A stretch of DNA of 64,000 bases from Actinophytocola sp036378875 (lineage in GTDB: Bacteria; Actinomycetota; Actinomycetes; Mycobacteriales; Pseudonocardiaceae): assembly GCF_036378875.1 (NCBI RefSeq), contig NZ_DASUVO010000120.1, positions 20,110 to 84,109 of the forward strand, written 5' to 3'. Every line of letters begins with the position of its first letter. Positions within the stretch are counted from its first letter, which is position 1. The notes beneath the pieces are model-generated. The model made no database searches and was not told the DNA's origin. It saw only the letters and a list, made by a program, of their open reading frames with translations. Of this stretch, positions 26,286-35,196 are shown piece by piece. Both the position numbers and the translations under genes were made by a program.

Positions 26286-26651
26286 GTGAAGAACCTTGCC
26301 CTCGTCCTTGGCGCGACTGTCGCGATCACCGGACTCTCGGCGTCACCCGCGAGCGCGGACGACCCGCCGGGCACATCGGACGACTGCACACTCCTGTGGG
26401 TCACGGCGGAGTCGTTCGGTTCCGGCGTGCACTTCGGCGACTCGCGGCTGCAGTGCCCGGTCGTCACCGACACCGGCTGGCGCTGGGAACTCGACGGAGT
26501 CCAGATCGAGCGCGGCTTCCAAAGTCCGCTCGGCCCCGGTGAGGTGCCGGTCTTCGCCGACATCGAACGGGCCACCTCACCGGGGCGGGAGCTGTGCTTC
26601 TTTCCCCAGGCCTGGGGAAACGACAAGGGAAAGGCCTGCGTCACGACCTGA
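26286..26651 (+). CDS. Small secreted protein of unknown function
   Basis: 121 residues from GTG 26286, with GGGGAGG ahead of it. A clear Sec signal (LALVLGATVAITGLSASPAS) is followed by an about 95-residue mature domain with four Cys (DDCTLLW, LQCPVVT, ELCFF, KACVTT), suggesting two disulphides. Family not recognised. An inverted repeat CCGAAC-GCG-GTTCGG at 26252-26266 in front of it could be an operator. Confidence 0.7.
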   Translation: MKNLALVLGATVAITGLSASPASADDPPGTSDDCTLLWVTAESFGSGVHFGDSRLQCPVVTDTGWRWELDGVQIERGFQSPLGPGEVPVFADIERATSPGRELCFFPQAWGNDKGKACVTT

Positions 26652-26687
26652 GCGGTCCTGCCCGAGGGGTCACGTCGCCTCAGCCTC

Positions 26688-27024
26688 GAAAGACGCGCTC
26701 ATGTCGTTCAACCCAGATCCACCGATAATCATGCTGCCCGTGCGCGGTTCTGTGGATCCGGCGGGCGAAGTCCGCTTCGCTGGCGGTTTCCGCGCGCTGG
26801 CGCTGTCCCGAAAGACGCTTTCGGGTCGTTGAACGTCATCAGCGCGTCTTTCGAGACATCGGCGATGCCCCGAACGCGTCTTTCGGGACCCAGCGGGTGC
26901 GCGTCGGGCGCTGTGCGCCCGACGCCCGCGAAGTGTCTGACCAGGCCCACAACTCTCTCGCAAGGTGCGACCTCCCGACAAGATCATCGGCGGATTCAGG
27001 TTCAACGACATCAGCGCGTCTTTC
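26688..27024. repeat. Intergenic inverted-repeat cluster
   Basis: The stretch 26652-27046 has no gene. A 43-bp motif at 26688-26730 (starting GAAAGACGCGCT) returns in inverted orientation at 26982-27024 with few changes. Between them, 14-bp arms GTCCCGAAAGACGC (26805-26818) and its complement (26875-26888) form another inverted pair, and a GCGTCTTTCG copy sits at about 26843. It is a REP/BIME-like cluster, possibly acting as terminator between the flanking convergent genes. Confidence 0.7.
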
Positions 27025-27046
27025 AGGACATCGGCCATGCCTCGAA

Positions 27047-28444
27047 CTAGTCTTCCTCGATCAACGCCGGTAGCTTGCCGGTCTTCACCAACTCGGCGAG
27101 TTCCGCGTGGTCGGCTTCTGTTCGGTCCGCGTAGGCGAAGGCGTATCTCGTGAACGCCTCGTCCACCTCCTCGCCGTCCTTGCCGTCGAAGTAGCCGGCC
27201 AGCAGCCGGGGGTCCACCGATCGGTTGTGTGCTCGGGCGAGGAGGGAACCGGCGAGTCGGCCGTAGTCGTCGAGGTCGTCGCGTTTGAGCGTCGTGGTGT
27301 CGATCTCGCCCTTGCGGTTGCGGAACTGTCGCACGATGAACGGGCGGCCCTCGATGGTCGTCCAGCCGAGCAGGATGTCCGTCTCCACCTGGACCAGCCG
27401 CGCGCCGTGCACGATGCGCTTTCCTTCGTGCTTCACCGGTGGCACGTCGAGGAACGGCGCGAGCGCTGATCGTCGCGCTTCCTTGGCTTGCAGCACAAGG
27501 GCTTCTTGTCCGTTGCCGTGTAGCAGGATCAGGTAGTTACGTAGGCCGACGCTGCCCGTGCCGACGACGCGGGCGGCCACGTCCGACACGCCGTACCGCA
27601 TGATGAGGTTGCGGCGCGACTCGCGCAGAGTGTCCACATAGGAGGGCAGCGCGGAGACCACGGCGTCGGCGGTCGCGTCTGGTACGGCGGTGAGCGTCGG
27701 CGGGTTCGTGATGAACCGCCACCGTTCGCCGTCGTGTGCCGTCCATTTCGTGGCGAAGCGGGCGCTGGTGTTCCTGCGGGACTTCTCCGCCGCCTTGGCG
27801 AAGTCGTTGACGAGGTCGTCGGCCTTGACCTGCGACAGCACTGACTCGTCCGCCAGCGCGGACCACGAGTCCAGGAACGGGATCTCCGCAAGGTGGCGGA
27901 CACCCGTGCGGTAGGCGCGCACGGCGTCCTCGGCGGCGTCGCGGCAGCCCTTGTCCGACACGCCGCCGGTGCGGCCCGCGAGCACCAGCGAGGCCACCAA
28001 CCGCTTGAGGTCCCACTCCCACGGGCCCGGCAGCGTCTCGTCGAAGTCGTTGATGTCCATGACGATCTGGCCGTCGGGCGTGCCGTACAGACCGAAGTTG
28101 GCCGCGTGCGCGTCCCCGCACAGCTGCGCGGTGAGCCCGGTCGACACACCGGCGGCCAGGTCGCCGGCCATCAGCCCGGCGGAGCCGCGGAAGAACGCGA
28201 ACGGGGACGCCAGCATCCGCCCGACCCGTAGCGGGATGAGCTCGTCGAGCCGGCCGACGTTGCTGGCGTGCATGAACTCCAGGACGGACGGGCGGTCGGG
28301 CGCCAGCGACATCGCGCGGTGGTCGTCGAAGTCCACTGTCGAGCGCAGTGCGCGACCACGCGCGTACACCTCTGCCGGCTCGGTCCACGTGCCAAGCGCG
28401 GCGGCGGTCCGCGCCCGTGTGCGTTCACCCATGCGTTCCATCAT
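27047..28444 (-). CDS. DUF2252 protein
   Basis: 465 residues. It matches the DUF2252 family by RMLASPFAFFRGSAGLMAGD, LCGDAHAANFGLYG, MDINDFDETLPGPWEWDLKR and YLILLHGNGQEALVLQAKEA. The GDAHxxNFG and DxNDFDE motifs resemble the catalytic and metal loops of aminoglycoside phosphotransferase-like kinases, so a kinase fold is likely, though the substrate is unknown. Several Met codons lie near the start (28444, 28441, 28432); the longest is given and the true one is uncertain. It is monocistronic. Confidence 0.92.
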   Translation of the reverse strand: MMERMGERTRARTAAALGTWTEPAEVYARGRALRSTVDFDDHRAMSLAPDRPSVLEFMHASNVGRLDELIPLRVGRMLASPFAFFRGSAGLMAGDLAAGVSTGLTAQLCGDAHAANFGLYGTPDGQIVMDINDFDETLPGPWEWDLKRLVASLVLAGRTGGVSDKGCRDAAEDAVRAYRTGVRHLAEIPFLDSWSALADESVLSQVKADDLVNDFAKAAEKSRRNTSARFATKWTAHDGERWRFITNPPTLTAVPDATADAVVSALPSYVDTLRESRRNLIMRYGVSDVAARVVGTGSVGLRNYLILLHGNGQEALVLQAKEARRSALAPFLDVPPVKHEGKRIVHGARLVQVETDILLGWTTIEGRPFIVRQFRNRKGEIDTTTLKRDDLDDYGRLAGSLLARAHNRSVDPRLLAGYFDGKDGEEVDEAFTRYAFAYADRTEADHAELAELVKTGKLPALIEED

Positions 28445-28473
28445 GCCTGGTCACACACCGGGGTCAGACGATT

Positions 28474-29319
28474 TCAGAACTGCTCGCTGCCCACGACCCT
28501 GAGCAGCTCCAGCTGGTCGAGGTCCTGTGTGCCGGGTGGCGCGGTGAAGATGAACAGCCGCTGGTCCTCGCTGGGCGTCAGCAGGATCTCGCAGTCCAGC
28601 ACGATCGGCCCGATCGCCGGGTGCAGCACCCGCATGCGGCTGTGCCGGGGCACGGCCACCTCGTGCAGCTCCCACAGCGCGGCGAACTCCTCGCTGCTCG
28701 CGGAGAGCCGCTTGACCAGCGCGGCGGCGTCGGCGTCGTCGCCGCGCCGGGCCACGGCCGCGCGTAGGTCGGCGACGAGACGGTGGCCGTGCTCGTCCCG
28801 CTCCTCGGCCGGGTACGCCTCCGGCACCGCGGGGTCGTTGAACCAACGCCACACGATGTTGTGGTCCTGGCCGCAGTCGTGGCGGCGCACCGAGCAGATC
28901 GTGCCGAAAAGCGCCTGTGCCAGAGCGTTCTGCGCGAGCAGGTCGCCGAGATCGGTGAGGATCTGTGCCGGCGTGGCGGTGAGCTGGTCCAGTAGGTACA
29001 GCAGGCCGGGCCGGACGTGGTTGCCGGCCAGGCGCCCCGCGGGCGGGCGGTGGCCGGCGAGCACGTGGAGATGGTCGCGTTCGTCCTCGGTCAGGCGCAG
29101 TGCGCGAGCCAGCGCGGTGAGTACCTGGGTGGACGGTTGCGGGCCGCGCGCCTGCTCCAGGCGCATGAGGTAGTCGGTGGAAATCCCGGCGAGCTGCGTG
29201 ACCTCTTCGCGCCGCAGCCCCGGGGTGCGCCGCCGTGGCCCGGTCGGCAGCCCGACCTCGTGTGGACGGAGCCGCTCCCGCGATCGGCGGAGGAAGTCGG
29301 CCAGCTCGCGACGGTCCAT
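28474..29319 (-). CDS. XRE-family regulator with MmyB-like ligand domain
   Basis: 281 residues. An N-terminal helix-turn-helix (RRTPGLRREEVTQLAGIS, TDYLMRLEQARGPQPSTQV) is followed by an MmyB-like PAS-related domain of about 180 residues (NIVWRWFNDPA, LSASSEEFAALWELHEV, HPAIGPIVLDCEIL). Such regulators usually repress a nearby oxidoreductase and respond to a small hydrophobic ligand. ATG 29319 starts at MDRRELADFLR, the normal opening. The quinone-oxidoreductase-like gene is divergent, 122 bp away, a typical target. Confidence 0.93.
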   Translation of the reverse strand: MDRRELADFLRRSRERLRPHEVGLPTGPRRRTPGLRREEVTQLAGISTDYLMRLEQARGPQPSTQVLTALARALRLTEDERDHLHVLAGHRPPAGRLAGNHVRPGLLYLLDQLTATPAQILTDLGDLLAQNALAQALFGTICSVRRHDCGQDHNIVWRWFNDPAVPEAYPAEERDEHGHRLVADLRAAVARRGDDADAAALVKRLSASSEEFAALWELHEVAVPRHSRMRVLHPAIGPIVLDCEILLTPSEDQRLFIFTAPPGTQDLDQLELLRVVGSEQF

Positions 29320-29441
29320 GACGCCATGATCCCGCCGTGCGCGGCGCCGAGCCAAGGATCGCCGGTCCTAGGGTGAACGGTCCGCTGCCGGACGGCAGGA
29401 CACGGTGCCAGCCTGGTGGCATCCGACAGAGAGGGAATGTC

Positions 29442-30362
29442 ATGCCACAGGCAGTACGGTTCGACGGGTACGGCGATGTCGACGTCCTTCAGGTCGTGGA
29501 CGTGCCCCGGCCGGTCCCCGGTCGTGGTCAGGTGCTGGTCGAGGTGAAGGCCGCGGGGATCAACCCTGGGGAGATCGCCATCCGTTCCGGTGTGTTCGCG
29601 GAGCGTTGGCCATCGACGTTCCCGTCGGGGCAGGGCAGCGACCTTGCCGGCGTGGTGGCCGAGGTCGGTGATGGCGTGACGGGAGTCGCGGCCGGCGACG
29701 AGGTGATCGGGTTCACCGACAACCGCGCCAGCCACGCCCAGTTCGTGCTCGTCGATGCGGAGAACCTCACGCCACGCCTGTCCGGCGTGTCCTGGGAGGT
29801 GGCCGGCGGACTGTACGTGGCCGGGACGACGGCCTACGCGGCCGTCCGGGCGGTGTCCCTGACGCCGGGCGACACGGTCGTGGTGTCGGCAGCGGCGGGC
29901 GGGGTCGGTTCGATCGTCGTGCAGCTCGCCAAGCTCGCCGGCGTCACGGTCATCGGGCTGGCCGGCCCGGCCAACCACGAGTGGCTCGCCGAGCACGGCG
30001 TCGTCCCGGTCACGTACGGCGATGGCGTTGCCGACCGAATCCGGGAGGCCGCCGGCGGCCCCGTGAACGCGTTCGTCGACCTTTTCGGCGGCGGTTACGT
30101 CGACCTGGCGATCGAGCTGGGCGTCGCCCCGGACCGCATCGACACGATCATCGACATGGCGGCCGCGGCGAAGTACGGCACCAAGACGGAGGGCAACGCC
30201 GCCGCGGCGACCGCCGACGTGCTCGCGGAACTCGCCGCCCTGGTCGACAAGGGTGCCCTGGACGTCCCGATCGCGAAGGTCTACCCGCTCACCGAGGTCC
30301 GCGCCGCCTACGAGGATCTGGCGAACCGGCACACCCGCGGCAAGATCGTGCTGCTTCCCTGA
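29442..30362 (+). CDS. NADP-dependent MDR oxidoreductase (quinone reductase-like)
   Basis: 306 residues of the zinc-independent medium-chain dehydrogenase type. The N-terminal GroES-like domain has VLVEVKAAGINPGEIAIRSG and SDLAGVVAEVGDGVTG. The cofactor domain has VVSAAAGGVGSIVVQLAK, a Rossmann motif, and the tail ends ANRHTRGKIVLLP. The zinc ligands of alcohol dehydrogenases are absent, as in QOR and zeta-crystallin proteins. ATG 29442 has a GAGGGA site. It diverges from the MmyB-like regulator, its probable controller. Confidence 0.93.
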   Translation: MPQAVRFDGYGDVDVLQVVDVPRPVPGRGQVLVEVKAAGINPGEIAIRSGVFAERWPSTFPSGQGSDLAGVVAEVGDGVTGVAAGDEVIGFTDNRASHAQFVLVDAENLTPRLSGVSWEVAGGLYVAGTTAYAAVRAVSLTPGDTVVVSAAAGGVGSIVVQLAKLAGVTVIGLAGPANHEWLAEHGVVPVTYGDGVADRIREAAGGPVNAFVDLFGGGYVDLAIELGVAPDRIDTIIDMAAAAKYGTKTEGNAAAATADVLAELAALVDKGALDVPIAKVYPLTEVRAAYEDLANRHTRGKIVLLP

Positions 30363-30415
30363 CGGGCCGGGGGGTCACGTCGCACGGGCAGCCCGGCTGC
30401 CTGTGCGACGCCCGC

Positions 30416-30622
30416 TTAGTCCTCGACCCACTCGAGTAAGTCGCCTGGTTGGCAGTCGAGCACCCGGCACATGGCTTCCAGTGTGCTGAAGCGGACCGCC
30501 TTGGCGCGGCCGTTCTTCAGTACCGCCACGTTCGCCGGCGTGAGGCCGACCCGTTCGGCGAACTCGCCGACGCTCATCTTTCGCTTGGCCAGCTCGACGT
30601 CGATGCGCACCACGATCGGCAT
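30416..30622 (-). CDS. Small Cro/CI-type HTH regulator
   Basis: 68 residues, nearly all helix-turn-helix: LAKRKMSVGEFAERVGLTPA, NVAVLKNGRAKAVRFSTLEA, LDCQPGDLLEW. This is the YozG/HipB-like minimal XRE type that is typically paired with DUF2975 membrane proteins. Its ATG overlaps the stop of the DUF2975 gene by one base, so it is translated with it. It probably represses its own operon through the TCGATA/TATCGA sites upstream. Confidence 0.92.
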   Translation of the reverse strand: MPIVVRIDVELAKRKMSVGEFAERVGLTPANVAVLKNGRAKAVRFSTLEAMCRVLDCQPGDLLEWVED

Positions 30623-31104
30623 CAGATCACCGAGTCCATGTCGGTACGCAGGATCGTGGCCTGCCGGAGCAGTGCACGCATCACCACCATCAAAAGACCC
30701 ACCACAGCAACGACCATCACCATCAGCAACAGCAACATTGGTGCTCCGGGGTCGTCCGCGGTGATGCCGACGAAGAGGAACACACCCACGAGCACCGTCC
30801 ACCCCGCTGCGATGGCCCACACGATCGTGTCCACCCATCGCAACGCGGCCTCGGTGAAGATGCGGTCCTTCTGGACCAGGGTGAGCAGCTTCCAGGTGCA
30901 CACGATCACCACCTGGACGCACAGCACCATGAACACCGACGCGGCGGTCATCGGCCACCTCGCGTAGCTCAGGTCCGGGGACTCCTCGGCCATGTACCGG
31001 ACCTGCCCGGGCAGCGACAGGAACTGGAACACGAGCAGGACCCCGAACAGCAGCACGAGGAAGACTCTGAGCGGCACGACGACCACCCGATGCGCTGAGA
31101 TCAT
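30622..31104 (-). CDS. DUF2975 membrane protein
   Basis: 160 residues with four predicted membrane spans (about residues 10-27, 50-70, 88-110, 122-145) and the DUF2975 pattern QKDRIFTEAALRWVDTIVWA between spans two and three. The family always travels with a small HTH protein, as here, and is thought to sense membrane or stress signals, but the function is not known. ATG 31104 would lie at or near the transcription start if the promoter at 31111-31139 is used, so the mRNA may be leaderless. Confidence 0.9.
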   Translation of the reverse strand: MISAHRVVVVPLRVFLVLLFGVLLVFQFLSLPGQVRYMAEESPDLSYARWPMTAASVFMVLCVQVVIVCTWKLLTLVQKDRIFTEAALRWVDTIVWAIAAGWTVLVGVFLFVGITADDPGAPMLLLLMVMVVAVVGLLMVVMRALLRQATILRTDMDSVI

Positions 31105-31110
31105 GCATCG

Positions 31111-31146
31111 AGTGTCGCTCGATATCTATCGAATGTCAATCGATAG
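31111..31146 (-). promoter_or_regulatory. Promoter and triple TCGATA operator of the DUF2975/HTH pair
   Basis: Read on the minus strand, TTGACA (31139-31134) is a consensus -35 with a 17-bp spacer to GACACT (31116-31111). Three half-sites overlap it: TCGATA 31119-31124, TATCGA 31127-31132 and TCGATA 31140-31145. The last two, with flanks, make CTATCGA-N7-TCGATAG. The upstream GH67 stop codon lies inside the -35 box. Confidence 0.6.
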
Positions 31147-34100
31147 CGACGCCGTGGCTCTGGATTCGGAAGTAGTCGGCGGCGACGTCGAGGTCCGTGG
31201 CGGTGCCGGCGCGGGTGAAGGCCACGAGCCCGGCGCCGGTCGGCGCCGCGGCCAGCGTGGTGGCACCCATGAACTTGTAGACGCTGCCGTCGCGTGAGTA
31301 GTACGCCCGGTAGGTGTCACCCCTCTTGGTGAGTCGCAGCCACACGGCGCCGTCGTCCCCGACGAGCCGCTGCGCCTCCGCCCCGGTGACCTGTGTCGTG
31401 GTCACCACGCCGTTCTCCTCCCGGAGGAGCACCAGGCGTCGCTTGTTGATGGGAGCGCTCGCATCCGCCATCTCCCACGCCAGCTTCACGTAGTTGTCGT
31501 CGTCGGCGTAGGCGATCACACCGCCCTGTTCGTTGTTGCCGGCCAGCGGACGGGAGAACACGAGCCGCGACTCCGCGGTCCAGTCGCCGTTCACGTCCTG
31601 CAGCGCCACGTTCCGCGTGGTGTTCACGTTCTCCTGGAGGTCGCCGGTCCGTGCCGCGATCACGAGTGCTCCGCCGGACAGGCGCCACGTGCCGGCGTCC
31701 GGACGCACCCAGCGCCACTGGGGGCCGAGCGTGGTTGCGTCGAACTCGTCGCTTCCCGTGATCGCGGTGTCGAAGTCGACGGTGTGGACCGCTGTCTCAC
31801 CGCCGTTCGTGACGGTCACCCTCGCCTGGCCGTTCGGCTCGCTCGCCTGCGTGACGGTGACCGTGGCGGCCGGGTCGGTGGCGGCGGCCGCGACCGTCGC
31901 CACCGGTGCTCCCGCCGGCAGGAGCACGTGGGACCCGGTGAGTTCCTTGCCGTTCACGGTCAGGCTCTTCAGTGTCGTGTCGGGGACGAAGTCGAAGACG
32001 TAGTTCTTCACGATCGACCCGAACCGGCTCTCCTTGGCCACCTTCACGACGGCACGCCCTGCCACTTGCGACACGATCTGGTACCTGGCCGCGGGATCGG
32101 CCGGGATGACCTTCGTGATCGCCGGCGAACCGCCGCCGGCCACGGGCACACGGTAGGACGCGGCGGACAGGTCGAAGCCGCCGATCGTCCGCCCGTCGAC
32201 CACGATCTTGATCGACAGCGGACCGTCGTCCACCGGGATCGCCCTGCCGCTGAACTCCTGCCAGTACCGCACGCTGGTGTCGCGCCAGCCGGCCGCGTCG
32301 GCCTCGTGCAGCGCGAGCTTCGCCCGGACCTCCGCGAAGCGCCGGATGTCCACATGGGATTCGAGCGAGTCCCACGTCTCCCGCAGCCAGGTCACGTACT
32401 GGACGCCGGTCTGGTAGCGGTTGACCAGTTCCGCCCACAGCGTTCTGCCGCTGCGCATCGGGTGGTCCCACGGTACGTGGTGGAACCACATCAACAGGTT
32501 CTCCGGCACCGTGTCGATGTCGCCGTACCGGTCCGCGAGCGTGGGGAAGTACTGGGCGGCGAGGTCGCTCCCGGTCGGCGAGCGGTCGTAGCCCAACCCG
32601 ACGCTGTCCGCCCGGTTGTAGTACACCGGGCTCCAGTCGTCGCGGATGAACCACTGGGCCGGGTCGGGTCCATAGTGGTCACTGGACCGGAACTGGTGCG
32701 CGACGCCGAGCGGTGTCTGGTAGTTCACCAGCGCTTCCCAGGAGCCCATCATCATCGTCACGATGGTCTGCACCACGTGTTTGTTGTTGCTCCAGGTCAT
32801 CCTGGTCCAGTCGGTCGCGATGTCGCGGGAGCCCAGCGTCCAGTCCCAGGCCTGCCGGCCGAACGCGAACAGGTTCGCCTGGGCGAAGTGGTGCCCGGTC
32901 ACGTTGTCCGCGTTGCCAAGGTTGGCCACGCCCACGATCGCGGTGTCCCGGTGCCCCTGCGCGGTTCCGTCGACGATGTCGCCGACCCGTCGCTCGTCGA
33001 GCAGCCTGCCCTGCGCGTCGGTCGCGAACGTGTCGGTCTTGAGGACCTCCTCCCACATCGGACCGAGGTAGCAGAGCATCCGGCTCTGGCCCGTGTACTC
33101 CTGGGTGATCTGCAGTTCGATCGCCTGGTTGGTGTTCTCCATGCGGCCGAACATGGGGTGGAGGGGTTCGCGTGCCTGGAAGTCCAGCGGCCCGTTCTTG
33201 GTCTGCAGGAACACGTTGTCCCGGAAGCGGCCGCGCGTTCCGTCGGCTTGCGGCTCGTCGTCGATGTAGCCGAACTCGAGGTAGGCGCGCTTCAACCGGT
33301 CGCCGTCCACCTCCGGGTTGTAGACGAACGTGCGCCAGTAGATCGTCATACCCAGTGGCGCCACCGCGTCCGCGAGACCGTTGGCGCCGTCGCCGTGGTC
33401 GTAGCCGAAGTCCTGCGGGCCCGGCCGGCCTTCGGAGTTGGCCTTCACGGTGAAGCCGACGAAGTCCGGAATGGACGCCTGGATGCCCGCCGCCCTGCGG
33501 TGCCACCAACCCTGGAACTCGGCGCTGTAGGGGTCGAGCTGCTGGTTGGTCAGCGTGTCCGGCGCGAACCGGGGATCCGTTGGTGCCGTGTAGTTGATGG
33601 AGATGGCAAGCCTGATCCCGTAGGGCCGCAGGGCATCCGCCAGCGCGGCCGCCTTCTCCACGTACTCCGGGGTGAGGTAGGCGTTGTTGGCGTTCACGTT
33701 GTTGATCGTGATGCCGTTGATGCCCACGGACGCCAACGCCCGCGCCGTCACCAGGTAGCGGTCGAGGATGACCGGCAGGTTCTTCCCGGCGCTGGCGCCG
33801 GTGGCGGCGAAGTTGAAGATCGCCCCGGTCTCGCCGTCCAGCCCGCCGGTCCCGGCCGGGTCGTTGCCGGCGTAGAGGCGCTCGGTCTCCCAGTAGTTCA
33901 GGTGGCGATGGCGCACCTTGGGGGAGTCGGTGATGTCCAGATGTGCGATGGGTTGCCACGTCTGCATACGGCGTAGGAAGGCGAACGTCCCGTACAGCGC
34001 GCCGATGTCGGTCCGGCCGGCGATCACGGTGAAGCTGTGCCGACCACGGTTGACCGTGCGGATGAGGTAGCCGTCGTCGGCGACGGCCGAGAGGTCACGG

Positions 34101-34552
34101 GCGGAGATGTGCCGCCGCACGACGGGCGAGCTGTCCCGCGTGCCGACGACCACCGCGCCGTCCGGAACCTCGCCGCCGTCCCGCACCGGCACCGCACGGT
34201 CGGTCAGCCCGCCCAGCCCCCGGACCAGTTCCGCCCTGGCCGCGGCCAAAGTGGACTCCGACAACGCCTCGGTCGACCCCGGCGCCATGCCCAGGCCCGG
34301 CGTGTGGCGGTGCGCCTTGACGCGATCAGCGTTCTCCACGACGATCGCCGTGGTCGACTCCCGGTACCGCCGGAGCAGGCGAGGGTCGCTCACCGGAACG
34401 TAGCGTAGCCACAGGTCCGACCCGTCGTACGTGTCGTCCCGCGGGGTGGCGACGGCCGGCGGTGCCACGGTCATCAGCGCGACTCCCATCACGAAGGCCA
34501 CGAACGTCGCGAGGATGCTTCTCCACCAACGGGAACCGGAACTTTCGCTCAT
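31136..34552 (-). CDS. Secreted GH67 alpha-glucuronidase with extra C-terminal domain
   Basis: 1138 residues, against about 700 for usual GH67 enzymes. An N-terminal signal or anchor (SILATFVAFVMGVALMTVAP) precedes the GH67 body. Family motifs with the presumed catalytic acids are VKANSEGRPGPQDFGYDHGD (general acid Glu), QTKNGPLDFQAREPLHPMFG (Asp) and QAIELQITQEYTG (Glu). GH67 enzymes release 4-O-methylglucuronic acid from xylo-oligosaccharides. The last 200 residues (DEFDATTLGPQWRWVRPDAG, GGVIAYADDDNYVKLAWE) form a concanavalin-like DUF1349/GH43-C2-type beta-sandwich, probably carbohydrate-binding. ATG 34552 has GGGAGGG upstream, and a CebR-like operator lies 39 bp before it. Confidence 0.93.
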   Translation of the reverse strand: MSESSGSRWWRSILATFVAFVMGVALMTVAPPAVATPRDDTYDGSDLWLRYVPVSDPRLLRRYRESTTAIVVENADRVKAHRHTPGLGMAPGSTEALSESTLAAARAELVRGLGGLTDRAVPVRDGGEVPDGAVVVGTRDSSPVVRRHISARDLSAVADDGYLIRTVNRGRHSFTVIAGRTDIGALYGTFAFLRRMQTWQPIAHLDITDSPKVRHRHLNYWETERLYAGNDPAGTGGLDGETGAIFNFAATGASAGKNLPVILDRYLVTARALASVGINGITINNVNANNAYLTPEYVEKAAALADALRPYGIRLAISINYTAPTDPRFAPDTLTNQQLDPYSAEFQGWWHRRAAGIQASIPDFVGFTVKANSEGRPGPQDFGYDHGDGANGLADAVAPLGMTIYWRTFVYNPEVDGDRLKRAYLEFGYIDDEPQADGTRGRFRDNVFLQTKNGPLDFQAREPLHPMFGRMENTNQAIELQITQEYTGQSRMLCYLGPMWEEVLKTDTFATDAQGRLLDERRVGDIVDGTAQGHRDTAIVGVANLGNADNVTGHHFAQANLFAFGRQAWDWTLGSRDIATDWTRMTWSNNKHVVQTIVTMMMGSWEALVNYQTPLGVAHQFRSSDHYGPDPAQWFIRDDWSPVYYNRADSVGLGYDRSPTGSDLAAQYFPTLADRYGDIDTVPENLLMWFHHVPWDHPMRSGRTLWAELVNRYQTGVQYVTWLRETWDSLESHVDIRRFAEVRAKLALHEADAAGWRDTSVRYWQEFSGRAIPVDDGPLSIKIVVDGRTIGGFDLSAASYRVPVAGGGSPAITKVIPADPAARYQIVSQVAGRAVVKVAKESRFGSIVKNYVFDFVPDTTLKSLTVNGKELTGSHVLLPAGAPVATVAAAATDPAATVTVTQASEPNGQARVTVTNGGETAVHTVDFDTAITGSDEFDATTLGPQWRWVRPDAGTWRLSGGALVIAARTGDLQENVNTTRNVALQDVNGDWTAESRLVFSRPLAGNNEQGGVIAYADDDNYVKLAWEMADASAPINKRRLVLLREENGVVTTTQVTGAEAQRLVGDDGAVWLRLTKRGDTYRAYYSRDGSVYKFMGATTLAAAPTGAGLVAFTRAGTATDLDVAADYFRIQSHGVAID

Positions 34553-34590
34553 CGCGGACCACCCTCCCTGTTCGGGAGCGTACGTGGTTT

Positions 34591-34604
34591 TGGGAGCGCT
34601 CTCA
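34591..34604 (-). promoter_or_regulatory. LacI-family (CebR-like) operator upstream of the GH67 gene
   Basis: TGGGAGCGCTCTCA differs at one base from the Streptomyces CebR palindrome TGGGAGCGCTCCCA and lies 39 bp upstream of the alpha-glucuronidase start. It implies repression lifted by a plant-oligosaccharide signal. The rest of 34553-34831 shows no gene. Confidence 0.65.
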
Positions 34605-34831
34605 ATGCGCCGACCGCGCGACGGGCACGACGCCGACGATCACGATCAGTGGCAGGGCCCGAACCAGCCGTAGAGGCTGACCAGTTCGTTGATGGCGTAC
34701 CTGCGTCGCCTACGCTCGCGCCACCGGGTCGCGCAAGATCACGTGTGGGTTGTCGTGTCCGTCGAGAGCCGCCCCGCGCCGATGATCCAAATAGGACACA
34801 GGCCTGACGAGTTGGAATAGTCCGCGTAGCT

Positions 34832-35149
34832 TCAACGCGGTTCCTGCTGAGTCTCGAGGACGGCTTGGGCGAGATCGCCCAGCGCGGAGTAGTAGTGGCG
34901 CTCAGCTTGATCGGTGAGGGAAGGAAGGAGGAGTCGGTGCAGGTCGTCGAGGCACTCGCGGAGGATTCGTTGGCGGTCGGGATCAAGGTCTCCCTGACGG
35001 CTGAGCCACGCGGAAACGCATCCCGCGATGTCGGCGTCCAACAGTACGAAGTCAATCCCGTCGATGTCCTTACCGCGTAGCCGCGGCGGGAAGGGACGAC
35101 GCAGGTGTTCGTTCCACAGCACCGCTATGCGCTCGTGAGAAACGGTCAT
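34832..35149 (-). CDS. Small conserved-looking protein of unknown function
   Basis: 105 residues from ATG 35149, which follows CAGGAGTGACC. Motifs visible are ERIAVLWNEHLRRPFPPRLR, DFVLLDADIAGCVSAWL and YYSALGDLAQAVLE. It is helical and acidic, without membrane spans. I have no family name for it. It lies 47 bp behind the VOC gene on the same strand and is likely co-transcribed with it. Confidence 0.75.
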   Translation of the reverse strand: MTVSHERIAVLWNEHLRRPFPPRLRGKDIDGIDFVLLDADIAGCVSAWLSRQGDLDPDRQRILRECLDDLHRLLLPSLTDQAERHYYSALGDLAQAVLETQQEPR

Positions 35150-35196
35150 GGTCACTCCTGGAGATCCGGGACGTCGATCGAACGTCGGAAGAGTCG

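Noticed and set aside
34549..35055. Minus-strand frame over the GH67 upstream region
   Set aside because: Ser/Thr/Arg-rich product, overlaps the better-supported 105-residue gene and the operator.
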